A stretch of DNA of 64,000 nt from Pedobacter indicus (GCF_003449035.1 NZ_QRGB01000001.1:1302001-1366000), one strand, 5' to 3'. Positions 40,102-49,621 are shown, numbered from the stretch's first letter. Numbers and translations: made by a program. The notes: generated from the letters alone by a model not told the origin.

Positions 40102-40137
40102 AAAAGCCTGACATTCGTGATGTCAGGCTTTTTTTGT
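40102..40137 (+). terminator. Terminator after sucD
   Basis: AAAAGCCTGACA (40102-40113) pairs perfectly with TGTCAGGCTTTT (40121-40132), then more T. Confidence 0.9.
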
Positions 40138-40199
40138 AACTTGTATAAGGGTCTGAGGATTTTGACTCTCTTTTATAATAAAAATTTAATTTAGCTGAA

Positions 40200-40733
40200 A
40201 TGAAAAAGGCTAGCTTTCTTCTGTTTGATATGATAGCTATAATTCTACTGTTTAATGTAGCTTGCAATAGTACGAGCGCAAAAGATAAATTGAGTCAACA
40301 TAAGCAGTCAGCAAAGGAAGAAGAGGCAATGATAACTAACCACGAGGAGGTACAAAAAATGGATACAACACAATACAACAAGCTTACACCAGAAGAAGAG
40401 TATGTTATTTTACGGAAAGGTACTGAGCGCCCTTTTACAGGTGAATTATTGGACAATAAGGAGAAGGGTACCTATGTGTGCAAGCAATGCAACGCGCCGC
40501 TATACAAGTCAGAGGATAAATTTGAGAGTCATTGTGGATGGCCCAGTTTCGATGACGAGATTGAAGGAGCTGTAAAACGTGTGCCTGACCCTGACGGTAT
40601 GCGAACTGAAATTATATGTGCAAACTGCGGGGGGCATCTCGGTCATGTATTTCTCGGCGAACGTTTTACTGAAAAAAACACACGTCACTGTGTAAATTCG
40701 ATTTCAATGAAGTTTGTTCCGGGTGAAAAGTAA
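40200..40733 (+). CDS. msrB: Peptide-methionine (R)-S-oxide reductase, lipoprotein form
   Basis: A 177-residue MsrB with an N-terminal lipobox (FNVA-C, cysteine 22), so it repairs oxidised methionine in the periplasm or at a membrane surface. Two zinc CxxC pairs are present (CKQC and CANC) and the catalytic cysteine is Cys164 in RHCVNS. The core spans about 60-175; the linker (25-60) is charged and acidic. No MsrA is adjacent. Confidence 0.94.
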   Translation: MKKASFLLFDMIAIILLFNVACNSTSAKDKLSQHKQSAKEEEAMITNHEEVQKMDTTQYNKLTPEEEYVILRKGTERPFTGELLDNKEKGTYVCKQCNAPLYKSEDKFESHCGWPSFDDEIEGAVKRVPDPDGMRTEIICANCGGHLGHVFLGERFTEKNTRHCVNSISMKFVPGEK

Positions 40734-40772
40734 AAGACTTGCTACGTAACTGAAATTTCTGGTATTAAAATC

Positions 40773-40815
40773 TAAAATCCGTATTTTTAACGATTTGAAA
40801 ATACGGATTTTTAGT
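40773..40815 (+). terminator. Terminator after msrB
   Basis: TAAAATCCGTATTTT (40773-40787) pairs with AAAATACGGATTTT (40798-40811), followed by T-rich sequence. Confidence 0.82.
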
Positions 40816-40853
40816 TTTAACCGTTCTTGAACTATCTTAACAAGGAATTAAGT

Positions 40854-43223
40854 TTGAAAAAAACAGCTCTTTATATACTACTAAATATACTACTAAGCAT
40901 TTGCTTCCTATCAGTTAATTCATTTGCTCAGAGCAAATTAACTTCTTATGTAGATCCTTTTATCGGGACCGGCGGACACGGACATACTTTTCCCGGAGCG
41001 GTCGTCCCATTTGGGATGGTTCAGCTAAGCCCCGATAACGGAAAGGGCGGTTGGGACTGGGTGAGTGGGTATCATTATAGCGACAATCATATCGCGGGTT
41101 TCAGTCATATGCATCTTAGTGGAACTGGAATTGGGGATTGGTTAGATATCTCTGTAATGCCACTACTTAAACCATTAGATAGCAGAGACTCTATCGTAAC
41201 ACCAGCCACCTTTTCACATAGCAATGAACAAGCATCTCCGGGATATTATTCGGTTCGCTTAGACAATGGAATTGTAGCCGAGCTAACAACATCTGAGCGC
41301 GTGGGTTACCATCGGTATACCTTCCCGGTAAATTCTGAACCAACAATACGATTCGACCTATCCTTTACTCAAAACTGGGATGCGCCAACTGAAACTTTTA
41401 TTAAAAAACTGACTGATACAACTTTTATCGGATATCGTTATTCTACTGGGTGGGCAAATAAGCAGCGTGTTTATTTTGCAGCAAAAACGTCTAAACCGGT
41501 TCAAGCCTTTTATTTGAAAGGAGAAGTTGATATCGAGGTAGGGGAAATTCCTGTCGGATTGAAGACAGAAGAGAAAGGTAAAGGAGTGTCTTCACAACTT
41601 GTTTTTCAGCCAGCGGGAACTCCGCAAACTATCGAGATGAAAGTGGCATTGTCTATGACCAGTACGGACAAGGCACTACTTGCTCTGGATGAACTAGGGC
41701 ATTGGAACTTTAATGAAGCAAGAGCTTCCGCTGATGCTAAATGGGAGAAAGAATTAAGCAAAATAGAAATTCGCACGCCGAGTGAGCGTCTAAAGCGAAT
41801 CTTCTATACAGCACTTTATCATACCGCCATTGCGCCGACGACTTACTCTGATATCGATGGTGAATATAAGAATGCCAATGACGAAGTCCTCCAAATGCCA
41901 AACGGAGGAACTCGTTATACGCTGTTTTCATTGTGGGATACATTCCGTGCGCTAAATCCTCTGTTTACACTTACGCAGCCAGACCGATATGGTGATATGC
42001 TCAATAGCATGCTCGCTTTTCATAACGAAAACGGACTATTGCCAGTATGGGATCTAAGCACAGCTGAAACAAACACGATGACCGGATATCATGCTGTCCC
42101 TGTTCTGGCTGACGCAATTTTAAAGAACTGGCCGGGATTAGATAAAGAACGTGCCTATCAAGCGATGAAGAATAGCGCTAATCAAGATACACGAAAAGTT
42201 CCTGACTATATCCAATATGGCTATGTTCCACAAGATAAAAGTGGTCATAGTGCGACGATGACACTTGAATATGGATACGATGATTGGGCTATTGCAGCCG
42301 TTGCCAAGAAGCTTGGAAAAACTCAAGATTACCAACAGTTCTCAAAAAGGGCACTAGCATACAAACATATTTTTGATAAGAATACAGGCTTTATGCGCGC
42401 CAAAAATAGTGACAGTTCTTGGGCGATTCCTTTTGATCCTTTTTATTCGGAACACGACGTCGATAAAGCTCATTATATGGAAGGAAATGCGTGGCAACAT
42501 TCTTTTTTTGTTCCACATGACGTGTTAGGTTTAAAACAGCTCTATGGTGACGACGGATTGGAAAAGAAGCTCGATTCACTGTTTAGTATCAGCTCCAAAA
42601 TCACGGGGGAAAATGCGTCACCGGATATCAGCGGGTTCATCGGACAATATGCCCATGGTAACGAACCAAGCCATCATATCGCTTATATGTACACCTTTTT
42701 TGGGAAACCATGGAAAACACAGTCATTAGTTCGGCAGATAGTAGATTCAATGTACCATGATCGACCAGATGGTTATGCTGGTAATGAAGATGCAGGACAG
42801 ATGAGTGCATGGGCCGTTTGGAATATCGCCGGTCTCTATCCGGCAAACCCTGTGGGCGGCGAGTATGTAATCGGTAGTCCGATGGTCGATGGTGTCACCA
42901 TTAACTTAGCGGGTGATAAAGAATTGGAAATAAGAGTATTGAACAATAGCCCTTCAAATAAATATGTCCAATCTGTGCAGTTCAACGGCAAAACACATAG
43001 CAAAAGCTACTTTATGCACAAGGATCTCATTCAGGGTGGGGAAATCATCTTTACCATGGGTCCTGAACCAAATAAAAATTGGGGAACCGATGAGTCTTGG
43101 TGGCCTGCATCTTTTGTAAATAATCATCAATTGCAAGAAACAATTGAAAATAATGAGGAAGAAAAGAAAGAAGGAGGATTCTTTAAGTCGATCGGTGAAT
43201 TCTTTAAAAATATCTTCAAATAA
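40854..43223 (+). CDS. GH92 family alpha-mannosidase, secreted
   Basis: A 789-residue glycoside hydrolase of family 92 (Ca2+-dependent inverting exo-alpha-mannosidases). The N-terminal block YVDPFIGTGGHGHTFPGAVV and PFGMVQLSPD are diagnostic, as are the middle block SLWDTFRALNPLFTL and the C-terminal NEDAGQMSAWAVWNIAGLYP. The signal peptide ends near SFAQ. I prefer TTG 40854 to TTG 40827; neither is ATG. An extra C-terminal tail of about 28 residues is Glu/Lys-rich and ends in an amphipathic FFKSIGEFFKNIFK. RlpA follows one base after the stop. Confidence 0.93.
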   Translation: MKKTALYILLNILLSICFLSVNSFAQSKLTSYVDPFIGTGGHGHTFPGAVVPFGMVQLSPDNGKGGWDWVSGYHYSDNHIAGFSHMHLSGTGIGDWLDISVMPLLKPLDSRDSIVTPATFSHSNEQASPGYYSVRLDNGIVAELTTSERVGYHRYTFPVNSEPTIRFDLSFTQNWDAPTETFIKKLTDTTFIGYRYSTGWANKQRVYFAAKTSKPVQAFYLKGEVDIEVGEIPVGLKTEEKGKGVSSQLVFQPAGTPQTIEMKVALSMTSTDKALLALDELGHWNFNEARASADAKWEKELSKIEIRTPSERLKRIFYTALYHTAIAPTTYSDIDGEYKNANDEVLQMPNGGTRYTLFSLWDTFRALNPLFTLTQPDRYGDMLNSMLAFHNENGLLPVWDLSTAETNTMTGYHAVPVLADAILKNWPGLDKERAYQAMKNSANQDTRKVPDYIQYGYVPQDKSGHSATMTLEYGYDDWAIAAVAKKLGKTQDYQQFSKRALAYKHIFDKNTGFMRAKNSDSSWAIPFDPFYSEHDVDKAHYMEGNAWQHSFFVPHDVLGLKQLYGDDGLEKKLDSLFSISSKITGENASPDISGFIGQYAHGNEPSHHIAYMYTFFGKPWKTQSLVRQIVDSMYHDRPDGYAGNEDAGQMSAWAVWNIAGLYPANPVGGEYVIGSPMVDGVTINLAGDKELEIRVLNNSPSNKYVQSVQFNGKTHSKSYFMHKDLIQGGEIIFTMGPEPNKNWGTDESWWPASFVNNHQLQETIENNEEEKKEGGFFKSIGEFFKNIFK

Positions 43224-43224
43224 G

Positions 43225-43599
43225 ATGAAGTTCGCATTGAGGGTGTTATTGATCTTGTTCATTGCTGCTTCGGTAACTTCATGTGCTCCAAAAATCACAC
43301 AAAGAGGTAAAGCATCCTACTATGCGGATAAGTTCAAAAACCGACCAACGGCCAGTGGCGAGCGTTATAAGCCGGGGCGGTTGACAGCCGCACACAAAAC
43401 ACTTCCCTTCGGAACAAAAGTAACTGTGATTAATAGGCAGAATGGCCAGCGCGTCAAGGTAGTAATAAACGATCGGGGACCCTTTGTTTCAGGTCGTATT
43501 ATCGACGTTTCCAGAAAAGCTGCGAAGCGATTGAATATGATCCGGTCGGGTGTTGTGGACGTGCAGATTAAGTACAAACGACCTAAATCTAAACGGTGA
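43225..43599 (+). CDS. rlpA: RlpA-like septal lipoprotein (double-psi beta-barrel)
   Basis: A 124-residue lipoprotein with lipobox SVTS-C and a compact DPBB domain: KASYYADKFKNRPTASGERY, LPFGTKVTVINR, VVINDRGPF and RIIDVSRKAAKRL, with the catalytic aspartate (NDRGP). RlpA cleaves denuded peptidoglycan glycan strands. It lacks the C-terminal SPOR domain of larger RlpAs. The ATG at 43225 is immediately after GH92; the longer frame overlapping it is a shadow. The end overlaps the convergent HsdR-N gene by 11 bases. Confidence 0.9.
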   Translation: MKFALRVLLILFIAASVTSCAPKITQRGKASYYADKFKNRPTASGERYKPGRLTAAHKTLPFGTKVTVINRQNGQRVKVVINDRGPFVSGRIIDVSRKAAKRLNMIRSGVVDVQIKYKRPKSKR

Positions 43600-44044
43600 A
43601 ATCAGGTAGGTCTTCTATATACTGGTAGCTTTTCCGTTCAAAATCGATATGACAATAATAATGTTGGAGTCCGTTACTTACAACCAATAGTGGTACGCGA
43701 TGAATGAGGTTATATCGTGCAATTTGATCAAAAGCCTCTTGTGTAATCTTTACGGATGGTGCTTTAAACTCTGCGATCAAAATCTTTTCTCCAGTGCGGT
43801 TGAATATCAATAAATCAGTTCTCTTTTGAAGTTCGTTAAGTTTTAACCCCCCTTCACATTGAATCAGGGTTTTTGGGTATCGCTTTTGATTAATGAGGTA
43901 TTGTATCCAATGTTGTCTAACCCATTCTTCTGGTGTTACCAGAAGATACCGTTTTCTTAGTTCATCGAAGATAAAAACCTTACCATCTTCTTGTTTCAAT
44001 CGAAAAGGATAAGGGGGAAGATTTAGGGGGATTCCTTTAAACAT
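43589..44044 (-). CDS. HsdR N-terminal-domain protein (stand-alone nuclease-like fold)
   Basis: A 151-residue protein equivalent to the N-terminal nuclease domain of type I restriction subunit R, without the helicase. It carries the PD-(D/E)xK pattern: RTDLLIF (aspartate near 92) and ILIAEFKAP (Glu-x-Lys near 107). The start MFKGIPLNLPPYPF is conserved in Bacteroidota, where this gene is often found divergent to holA, as here. A restriction role is unlikely because there is no HsdM/HsdS; a DNA-maintenance role linked to replication is an inference. Confidence 0.82.
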   Translation of the reverse strand: MFKGIPLNLPPYPFRLKQEDGKVFIFDELRKRYLLVTPEEWVRQHWIQYLINQKRYPKTLIQCEGGLKLNELQKRTDLLIFNRTGEKILIAEFKAPSVKITQEAFDQIARYNLIHRVPLLVVSNGLQHYYCHIDFERKSYQYIEDLPDFTV

Positions 44045-44047
44045 CTC

Positions 44048-44077
44048 CCAAAAATACTTATTTTTGGTTGCTTACAA
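44048..44077. promoter_or_regulatory. Mirror-image divergent promoters between the HsdR-N gene and holA
   Basis: CCAAAAATA-CT-TATTTTTGG (44048-44067) is a perfect inverted repeat holding a TATTTTTG -7 element on each strand. The minus promoter also has a TTG (CAA at 44075-44077) 18 bases upstream. The plus element is 41 bases before the holA ATG. Confidence 0.65.
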
Positions 44078-44107
44078 AACCACTTCCGGACGATAATAGA
44101 ACGAAGA

Positions 44108-45121
44108 ATGACCTTTCAAAATATATTAGCAGATCTAAAAGCAAAGAAATATGCACCGCTCTACTTACTACATGGAGAGGAGTCTTTCTTTATTGATCAG
44201 ATTACCGACTATATCGAAGATCATGTCTTGAGTGAAGCTGAAAAGGGATTCAACCAAACTATTTTATACGGAAAAGAAACCGATTTTATAACCATCGTCA
44301 ACTCTGCCAAAAGGTACCCCATGATGGCTGAGTATCAAGTCATAATAATCAAAGAAGCTCAATCGCTCGATTGGAACAGGGATGCATCGGTTTCGGTTTT
44401 AAATAGCTATTTAGAGAATCCTCTTAATAGTACGATCCTGGTGTTTGACTATAAGCACGGGAAATTCGATAAAAGAAAAAAGACCTATAAGCTTTTTCAG
44501 AGTAAAGGCGTTGCGCTTGAGGCTAATAAGCTCTATGATAACCAAGTCGCTGGCTGGATCACCGATTATTGTAAGAAAGCTAGCTATCGAATTCAGCCGG
44601 AAGCGGCTGCTTTGATGGCTGAATATTTGGGTTCCGATCTGTCAAAGATTGTGAACGAAATAGAGAAGATCTTTCTTAATACCAAGTCAGATAAAGAAAT
44701 AAGCACGGACGATATTCAGAAGAATATTGGAATTTCAAAAGACTTCAACGTTTTCGAGCTTAATAAGGCTCTAGGTTATAAAAATATCTTCAAAGCCAAT
44801 CAAATAGTCGATTATTTCATTGCCAATCCCAAATCAAACCCACCACCCCTTGTTTTTGGCTCTTTGACAACTTATTTTGTTAAAGTGCTGCGTTATCATT
44901 ACTCACCAGATAAGAATCGAAACTCCCTAGCAAAAGTAATAGGAGTCAGCCTAAACTTTGTAGACGAATACGTTGCGGCTGGCCGAAATTATAGCAAATG
45001 GAAGGTGTTTCAAATTATCCATCTTCTTCGGGAATATGATATGAAGTCAAAAGGTGTTGATAATCCAAGCAATCTGACAGGACCGCTCCTGCGTGAACTT
45101 GTCTATAAAATTCTTCATTAA
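44108..45121 (+). CDS. holA: DNA polymerase III delta subunit
   Basis: A 337-residue clamp-loader subunit. ILADLKAKKYAPLYLLHGEESFFIDQITDYIED at the N-terminus and GSDLSKIVNEIEKI near 178 match HolA; the C-terminal part is helical (LLREYDMKSKGVDNP). It opens the sliding clamp together with delta-prime and tau. Transcribed divergently from the HsdR-N gene by a shared dyad promoter. Confidence 0.93.
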   Translation: MTFQNILADLKAKKYAPLYLLHGEESFFIDQITDYIEDHVLSEAEKGFNQTILYGKETDFITIVNSAKRYPMMAEYQVIIIKEAQSLDWNRDASVSVLNSYLENPLNSTILVFDYKHGKFDKRKKTYKLFQSKGVALEANKLYDNQVAGWITDYCKKASYRIQPEAAALMAEYLGSDLSKIVNEIEKIFLNTKSDKEISTDDIQKNIGISKDFNVFELNKALGYKNIFKANQIVDYFIANPKSNPPPLVFGSLTTYFVKVLRYHYSPDKNRNSLAKVIGVSLNFVDEYVAAGRNYSKWKVFQIIHLLREYDMKSKGVDNPSNLTGPLLRELVYKILH

Positions 45122-45143
45122 AAGTCAAAGCTAGCTATTATAA

Positions 45144-46421
45144 CTAATAATTTTTATTCTGTGACTTGGTTTCCGCGTTACGATTGCCAAAAAGCAATCG
45201 TGCTTGACTTTTCCAGCCTCCAACAATCACATCATCAATACCATCAGCGTTAACATCTCCAACAGTCATATCCCAACCTCGCGATACAACAGATGCAGGG
45301 ATTGCCTTTTGAGTTACATCTGTAAAATTACCAGATCCATCGTTCTCGTAAGCCCGAAGTTGATCAGGGTTGAAGCCCGGTATCTCGACTGTGCCAACCA
45401 AAAGATCCAGATCACCATCCCCGTCAAAGTCGATAAAGTGGCTCGCGTATGAAGAAAATTTGTTTTTGGGCATACGACTCTCAGTTTCATCCGCAAAATT
45501 TGCGTTTCCATCATTGATAAGAATACGCATTTGCGGATCTTTCACCCATTCTCCACCATTGCTAGTCAAGTTAGAGAATACAGCATCCAAGTCCTGATCT
45601 CCGTCCACATCGGCGAGTAAGATCATTCTTGTCTCAAGTGGCACTAATAACTCAAATCCCTCCGTTTTTTCAGTAAAAACACCCTTGCCATCATTAATCA
45701 ATAATCGATTTGGCGGCACCTCATTTCCGACCATCATATCAAGATCTCCGTCCCCATCAAGATCAGCCAACGCGATCGATTGAGTTTTGTCGTTTATTTG
45801 TGGTAGATGGGACTTCGTAGCGTCGATAAAAGTTCCTGGATTGTCAGGAACATTCAGCCACAGAAAGTTTTGTCCTGCCTCTCCTGAATTTCCTATGACG
45901 ATATCCACCAGTCCATCGCCATTAACATCGCCTATATCAAGTCCATTTCCCTCGCTTTTCGCCAGCAGACGCTCATGCGCTGCCGTAAATGTTCCATCTC
46001 CATTTCCTAAATAGAATTCATGGTTTTGATCATCTTCAGCAACAAAAATCAGATCGATATGCCCATCCTGATTAAAATCAGCACTACGTACGTGCTCCGT
46101 ATCGTATTTCACATCGCTGAATACGCCCCTTTTCCAAGTAAACTTTCCGGTTCCGTCATTTAAATAAAGGCGATTTACATCAAGCTCAACCCCACATACC
46201 GCATCCAGATCTCCATCTCCATCAACGTCGACTAGGAGCGGGTTCAAAATATGTAATTCAGGAGCTATGGGAAAATGAGTGTCAGTAACATCCGTGAAAA
46301 GTAAACTATCATCTGTCTGTTGGCCATCTATATTGCTTCGTGTGGAACTAGAGGACGTATTACAAGCAAACAGTATACATATCATAGTGCAGACTGCCAG
46401 GTTTAGGAGAAGAGTTTTCAT
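45144..46421 (-). CDS. FG-GAP/VCBS-repeat lipoprotein
   Basis: A 425-residue lipoprotein (lipobox LFAC; start ATG 46421, the frame opens at 46454). It has about eight beta-propeller-type repeats with Ca2+-binding DxDGDGDLD cores, e.g. VDVDGDGDLDAV, DFNQDGHIDLIF, DVNGDGLVDIVIG, DFDGDGDLDLLVG. Such proteins are surface-exposed and may bind glycans or other partners; no catalytic domain is visible. Divergent from the AI-2E-type permease gene. No companion secretion genes. Confidence 0.82.
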   Translation of the reverse strand: MKTLLLNLAVCTMICILFACNTSSSSTRSNIDGQQTDDSLLFTDVTDTHFPIAPELHILNPLLVDVDGDGDLDAVCGVELDVNRLYLNDGTGKFTWKRGVFSDVKYDTEHVRSADFNQDGHIDLIFVAEDDQNHEFYLGNGDGTFTAAHERLLAKSEGNGLDIGDVNGDGLVDIVIGNSGEAGQNFLWLNVPDNPGTFIDATKSHLPQINDKTQSIALADLDGDGDLDMMVGNEVPPNRLLINDGKGVFTEKTEGFELLVPLETRMILLADVDGDQDLDAVFSNLTSNGGEWVKDPQMRILINDGNANFADETESRMPKNKFSSYASHFIDFDGDGDLDLLVGTVEIPGFNPDQLRAYENDGSGNFTDVTQKAIPASVVSRGWDMTVGDVNADGIDDVIVGGWKSQARLLFGNRNAETKSQNKNY

Positions 46422-46496
46422 AAAGGTAAATGCTTTGGTTGACATAGATAACATTTAGGCTTACTTTTTGTTTACCAAAATATGTAAACCCAACTT

Positions 46497-47579
46497 ATGC
46501 AGAAACTACAACGATTTACCTACTTCTTGTTTTTTATTAGTCTGGCTGTCTGTGTTTTATATTTTGCCAGGGAGTTTCTTATTCCCTTAGCTCTTTCGGG
46601 TGTTCTGGCGACCTTATTTATTGGTTTCTGCACGAAGCTTGAAAACAGAGGGATGAACAGAGGAATGTCAAGTCTCTGCGCAATTTTATTGTTCCTTGGA
46701 GCAGTTGCGATAATTGTTTTCTTGCTCACCTGGAAGTTAAATGATCTTGCAGAAAACATAGAGGGGATGGAGGAGCAGATTGTGGGGCTGTTTGATAGTA
46801 TGAAGTCGTGGATCAACGAGAAGATAGGTGTCTCTGCACAGAAGCAGGACGAAATGATCAAGCAGACAGAAAGTGCTAATGGAGAAAACGGTAATATGCT
46901 CTTTAACTTTGCCAGCGGGACAGTTAACGTACTAATCAAAACGATATTGGTTATCGTATATATGTATTTATTCCTTTATTTCCGATCCCGAATTAAAAAG
47001 TTTATCTTGATGATGGTTCCAAAAAGTCAAGACGGAAAAGCAGAGCGGGTAATTGAAAAGTCAGCAAAAGTCTCACAGCAATATTTAAGCGGACTATCAA
47101 AAATGATCTTACTCCTGTGGATTATGTATGGTATTGGTTTTTCCATCGTTGGTGTTGAGAATGCCATCTTCTTTGCTGTTCTATGTGGTATACTAGAAAT
47201 AGTTCCTTTTATTGGCAATATTACCGGAACTTCCATTACGGTGTTGGCTGTAGTAGCCCAAGGTGGAGGCAGTAATCAAATTATCGGTGTAGTGGCTATT
47301 TATCTCTTTGTTCAGTTTATTCAAACTTACCTTATCGAACCCTTAGTAGTTGGAGATGAAGTAAATATCAACCCTTTATTCACGATCATTATTCTAGTGG
47401 CCGGTGAGCTTATCTGGGGAATACCAGGCATGATACTCGCTATCCCGCTCTTGGGTATTGTTAAAATCATTTGCGATAGCGTCCCTCAATTGCAACCCTA
47501 CGGCTATCTGATAGGCTCAGACAGAAAACGTAAAACGAGCCTAATCGACAAGGTAAAAAATCTTTTTGATAAGAAATAG
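46497..47579 (+). CDS. AI-2E-family (PerM/YdiK-like) transporter
   Basis: A 360-residue membrane protein with about eight helices and the family segment IPFIGNITGTSITVLAVVAQ...(middle) and LIEPLVVGDEVNINPLFTIIILVAGELIWG at the C-terminal half. Named for TqsA/AI-2 export, but most homologues are uncharacterised; a Na+/H+ or small-molecule role is equally possible. The soluble segment near 90-135 is hydrophilic and charged. Monocistronic. Confidence 0.85.
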   Translation: MQKLQRFTYFLFFISLAVCVLYFAREFLIPLALSGVLATLFIGFCTKLENRGMNRGMSSLCAILLFLGAVAIIVFLLTWKLNDLAENIEGMEEQIVGLFDSMKSWINEKIGVSAQKQDEMIKQTESANGENGNMLFNFASGTVNVLIKTILVIVYMYLFLYFRSRIKKFILMMVPKSQDGKAERVIEKSAKVSQQYLSGLSKMILLLWIMYGIGFSIVGVENAIFFAVLCGILEIVPFIGNITGTSITVLAVVAQGGGSNQIIGVVAIYLFVQFIQTYLIEPLVVGDEVNINPLFTIIILVAGELIWGIPGMILAIPLLGIVKIICDSVPQLQPYGYLIGSDRKRKTSLIDKVKNLFDKK

Positions 47580-47650
47580 TTCCAATTTTTGTTATTGTGT
47601 AATAAAATGTCCTATTTTTAGAATTTACTAAATTGAATTTATGTGATTAT

Positions 47651-49489
47651 ATGAAAAGGTATCTACTTCTACTAATCGCCGTATGCTTCTTCATCCCGGC
47701 AATCTCTTATGCACAGCAAAATGGCTGGCAATTAAAAACTGACAAAATCGTAAGTACTTGGGCTGAAAATATCGATGTAACAAATGTTCATCAAGAATAT
47801 CCACGTCCACAGATGGTTAGGGAAGATTGGGTCAATTTGAATGGCTTGTGGGATTATGCAATTACACCAAAGGAGGCAAACAAACCTGCTAATTTCGAAG
47901 GAAATATACTCGTGCCTTTTGCGGTTGAGTCTGCGCTTTCCGGAGTAGGGCGAACCGTAGGCAAGGATAGCATATTATGGTATAATACCAATTTTAAAGC
48001 GCCGTCCTCGCGAAATAAAAGACTGCTGCTTCACTTTGGGGCGGTCGATTGGAAGTCCGAGATATTTATCAATGGACAATCAGTTGCTACCCACGAAGGC
48101 GGTTTTGATCCTTTCACAGTAGATATTACAGATTATGTGAAAGGGAGAACACAAGAGCTGACTGTCAAGGTTTGGGATCCGACAGATGAAGGACCACAAC
48201 CACGTGGTAAACAAATCCGTAATCCTCATGGCATTTGGTATACGCCTGTAACCGGTATCTGGCAGACAGTATGGATAGAAGCTGTGCCAGAAACACATAT
48301 CGTATCGACCAAACATACTCCAGATATTGATAATGAAGAGCTGAGCTTCACTGCTAAAGTTGCCAATGCGAAGGCTGGCGATCAACTGCGGGTGACAGTT
48401 CTTGATGGGCAACAGGAAGTAAGCTCACAAGAGTTTGGAGTAAATGAAGAGATAAAATTAGCAATAACCAACCAGAAGCTCTGGTCGCCTGAAAACCCAC
48501 ATTTATATGATTTAAATATTGAATTGCTAAGAAATGGCAAGGTTATCGATCAAGTAGACAGCTATTTTGCAATGCGTAAAATATCGATGGAGAAAGACTC
48601 GAAAGGTATACAACGTATGCTGTTGAACAATGAATTTGTGTTTCAGTATGGACCGTTAGATCAGGGTTGGTGGCCAGATGGACTGTATACAGCACCGTCT
48701 GATGAGGCATTGAAGTTTGATGTTATTAAAACCAAAGAAATGGGCTTCAATATGATTCGTAAACATATCAAAGTTGAACCAGCTCGTTGGTACTATCACT
48801 GTGATCAACTGGGCATGCTCGTATGGCAAGATATGCCAAGCGGTGATTTGGGCAATCGTTGGGACTCAAGACCTGGTGTATTTGGTTTAGCGACAGAACA
48901 AGACCGTTCAGCTGAATCAGAAGCCTACTACAAGAAAGAATGGAATTTGATTATGGATGCACTTCATAACTTCCCTTCAATCGTCATGTGGGTTCCATTT
49001 AACGAGGCTTGGGGGCAGTTCAAAACAAAAGAAATTACTGAATGGACAATGGAGAAAGACCCTTCCAGAATAGTAAATAGCGCAAGTGGGGGTAATTTTC
49101 ATCCCACAGGACATATTGTCGATTTACATAACTACCCCGAACCTGCAATGCCAAGTCCGGATTTATTTGGAGAAGACTATATCTTGATTCTCGGCGAATT
49201 TGGTGGCTTAGGTTTGCCGGTAGATGATCATGTTTGGCAGCAGAAGGATAACTGGGGATACCAAAGCTTTAAGACACCCGATGAGTTGTTTGATCGCTAC
49301 TCAGCTTTAATGGATCGAATTCCCAATTTAATCCGTGCCGGACTTTCTGGCGCAGTTTACACACAAACAACTGATGTTGAGGTCGAAGTAAATGGTCTGA
49401 TGACATATGATCGTAAAGTAATCAAGATCCCGGTAGAGAAACTGAAGCAAGTACATCAGAAACTCTATGATCCATCTTTGGTGGATTGA
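47651..49489 (+). CDS. GH2-family glycoside hydrolase, secreted
   Basis: A 612-residue family 2 hydrolase. Signal peptide to ISYAQ; sugar-binding domain (LLLHFGAVDWKSEIFINGQ), immunoglobulin-like domain, then TIM barrel. The acid/base is Glu452 (VPFNEAWGQ) and the nucleophile is probably Glu516 (LGEFGG). Members include beta-galactosidases, beta-glucuronidases and mannosidases; the exact sugar cannot be fixed here. Start: ATG 47651 preferred to the TTG at 47633. A terminator follows. Confidence 0.9.
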   Translation: MKRYLLLLIAVCFFIPAISYAQQNGWQLKTDKIVSTWAENIDVTNVHQEYPRPQMVREDWVNLNGLWDYAITPKEANKPANFEGNILVPFAVESALSGVGRTVGKDSILWYNTNFKAPSSRNKRLLLHFGAVDWKSEIFINGQSVATHEGGFDPFTVDITDYVKGRTQELTVKVWDPTDEGPQPRGKQIRNPHGIWYTPVTGIWQTVWIEAVPETHIVSTKHTPDIDNEELSFTAKVANAKAGDQLRVTVLDGQQEVSSQEFGVNEEIKLAITNQKLWSPENPHLYDLNIELLRNGKVIDQVDSYFAMRKISMEKDSKGIQRMLLNNEFVFQYGPLDQGWWPDGLYTAPSDEALKFDVIKTKEMGFNMIRKHIKVEPARWYYHCDQLGMLVWQDMPSGDLGNRWDSRPGVFGLATEQDRSAESEAYYKKEWNLIMDALHNFPSIVMWVPFNEAWGQFKTKEITEWTMEKDPSRIVNSASGGNFHPTGHIVDLHNYPEPAMPSPDLFGEDYILILGEFGGLGLPVDDHVWQQKDNWGYQSFKTPDELFDRYSALMDRIPNLIRAGLSGAVYTQTTDVEVEVNGLMTYDRKVIKIPVEKLKQVHQKLYDPSLVD

Positions 49490-49495
49490 TTTCTT

Positions 49496-49538
49496 GGCCA
49501 CATAAATTTCACGTTTATGTGGCTAAATTTTTATTCTT
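49496..49538 (+). terminator. Terminator after the GH2 gene
   Basis: GGCCACATAAA (49496-49506) pairs with TTTATGTGGCT (49514-49524) with one wobble, then a T-rich tract. Confidence 0.85.
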
Positions 49539-49621
49539 TTAATGTCAAATAAAAAAACACGTTCCCAAAAAGTAGTGGATATAATGCTAATTTATTAGTT
49601 TTGGGGAATAAACATACATAT

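Noticed and set aside
43144-43224. N-terminal extension of the RlpA frame into the GH92 gene
   Set aside because: It overlaps a confident gene and the ATG at 43225 begins directly with a lipoprotein signal.
43589-44044. Restriction-modification system
   Set aside because: Only an HsdR N-terminal-like domain is present; no helicase, methylase or specificity subunit nearby.
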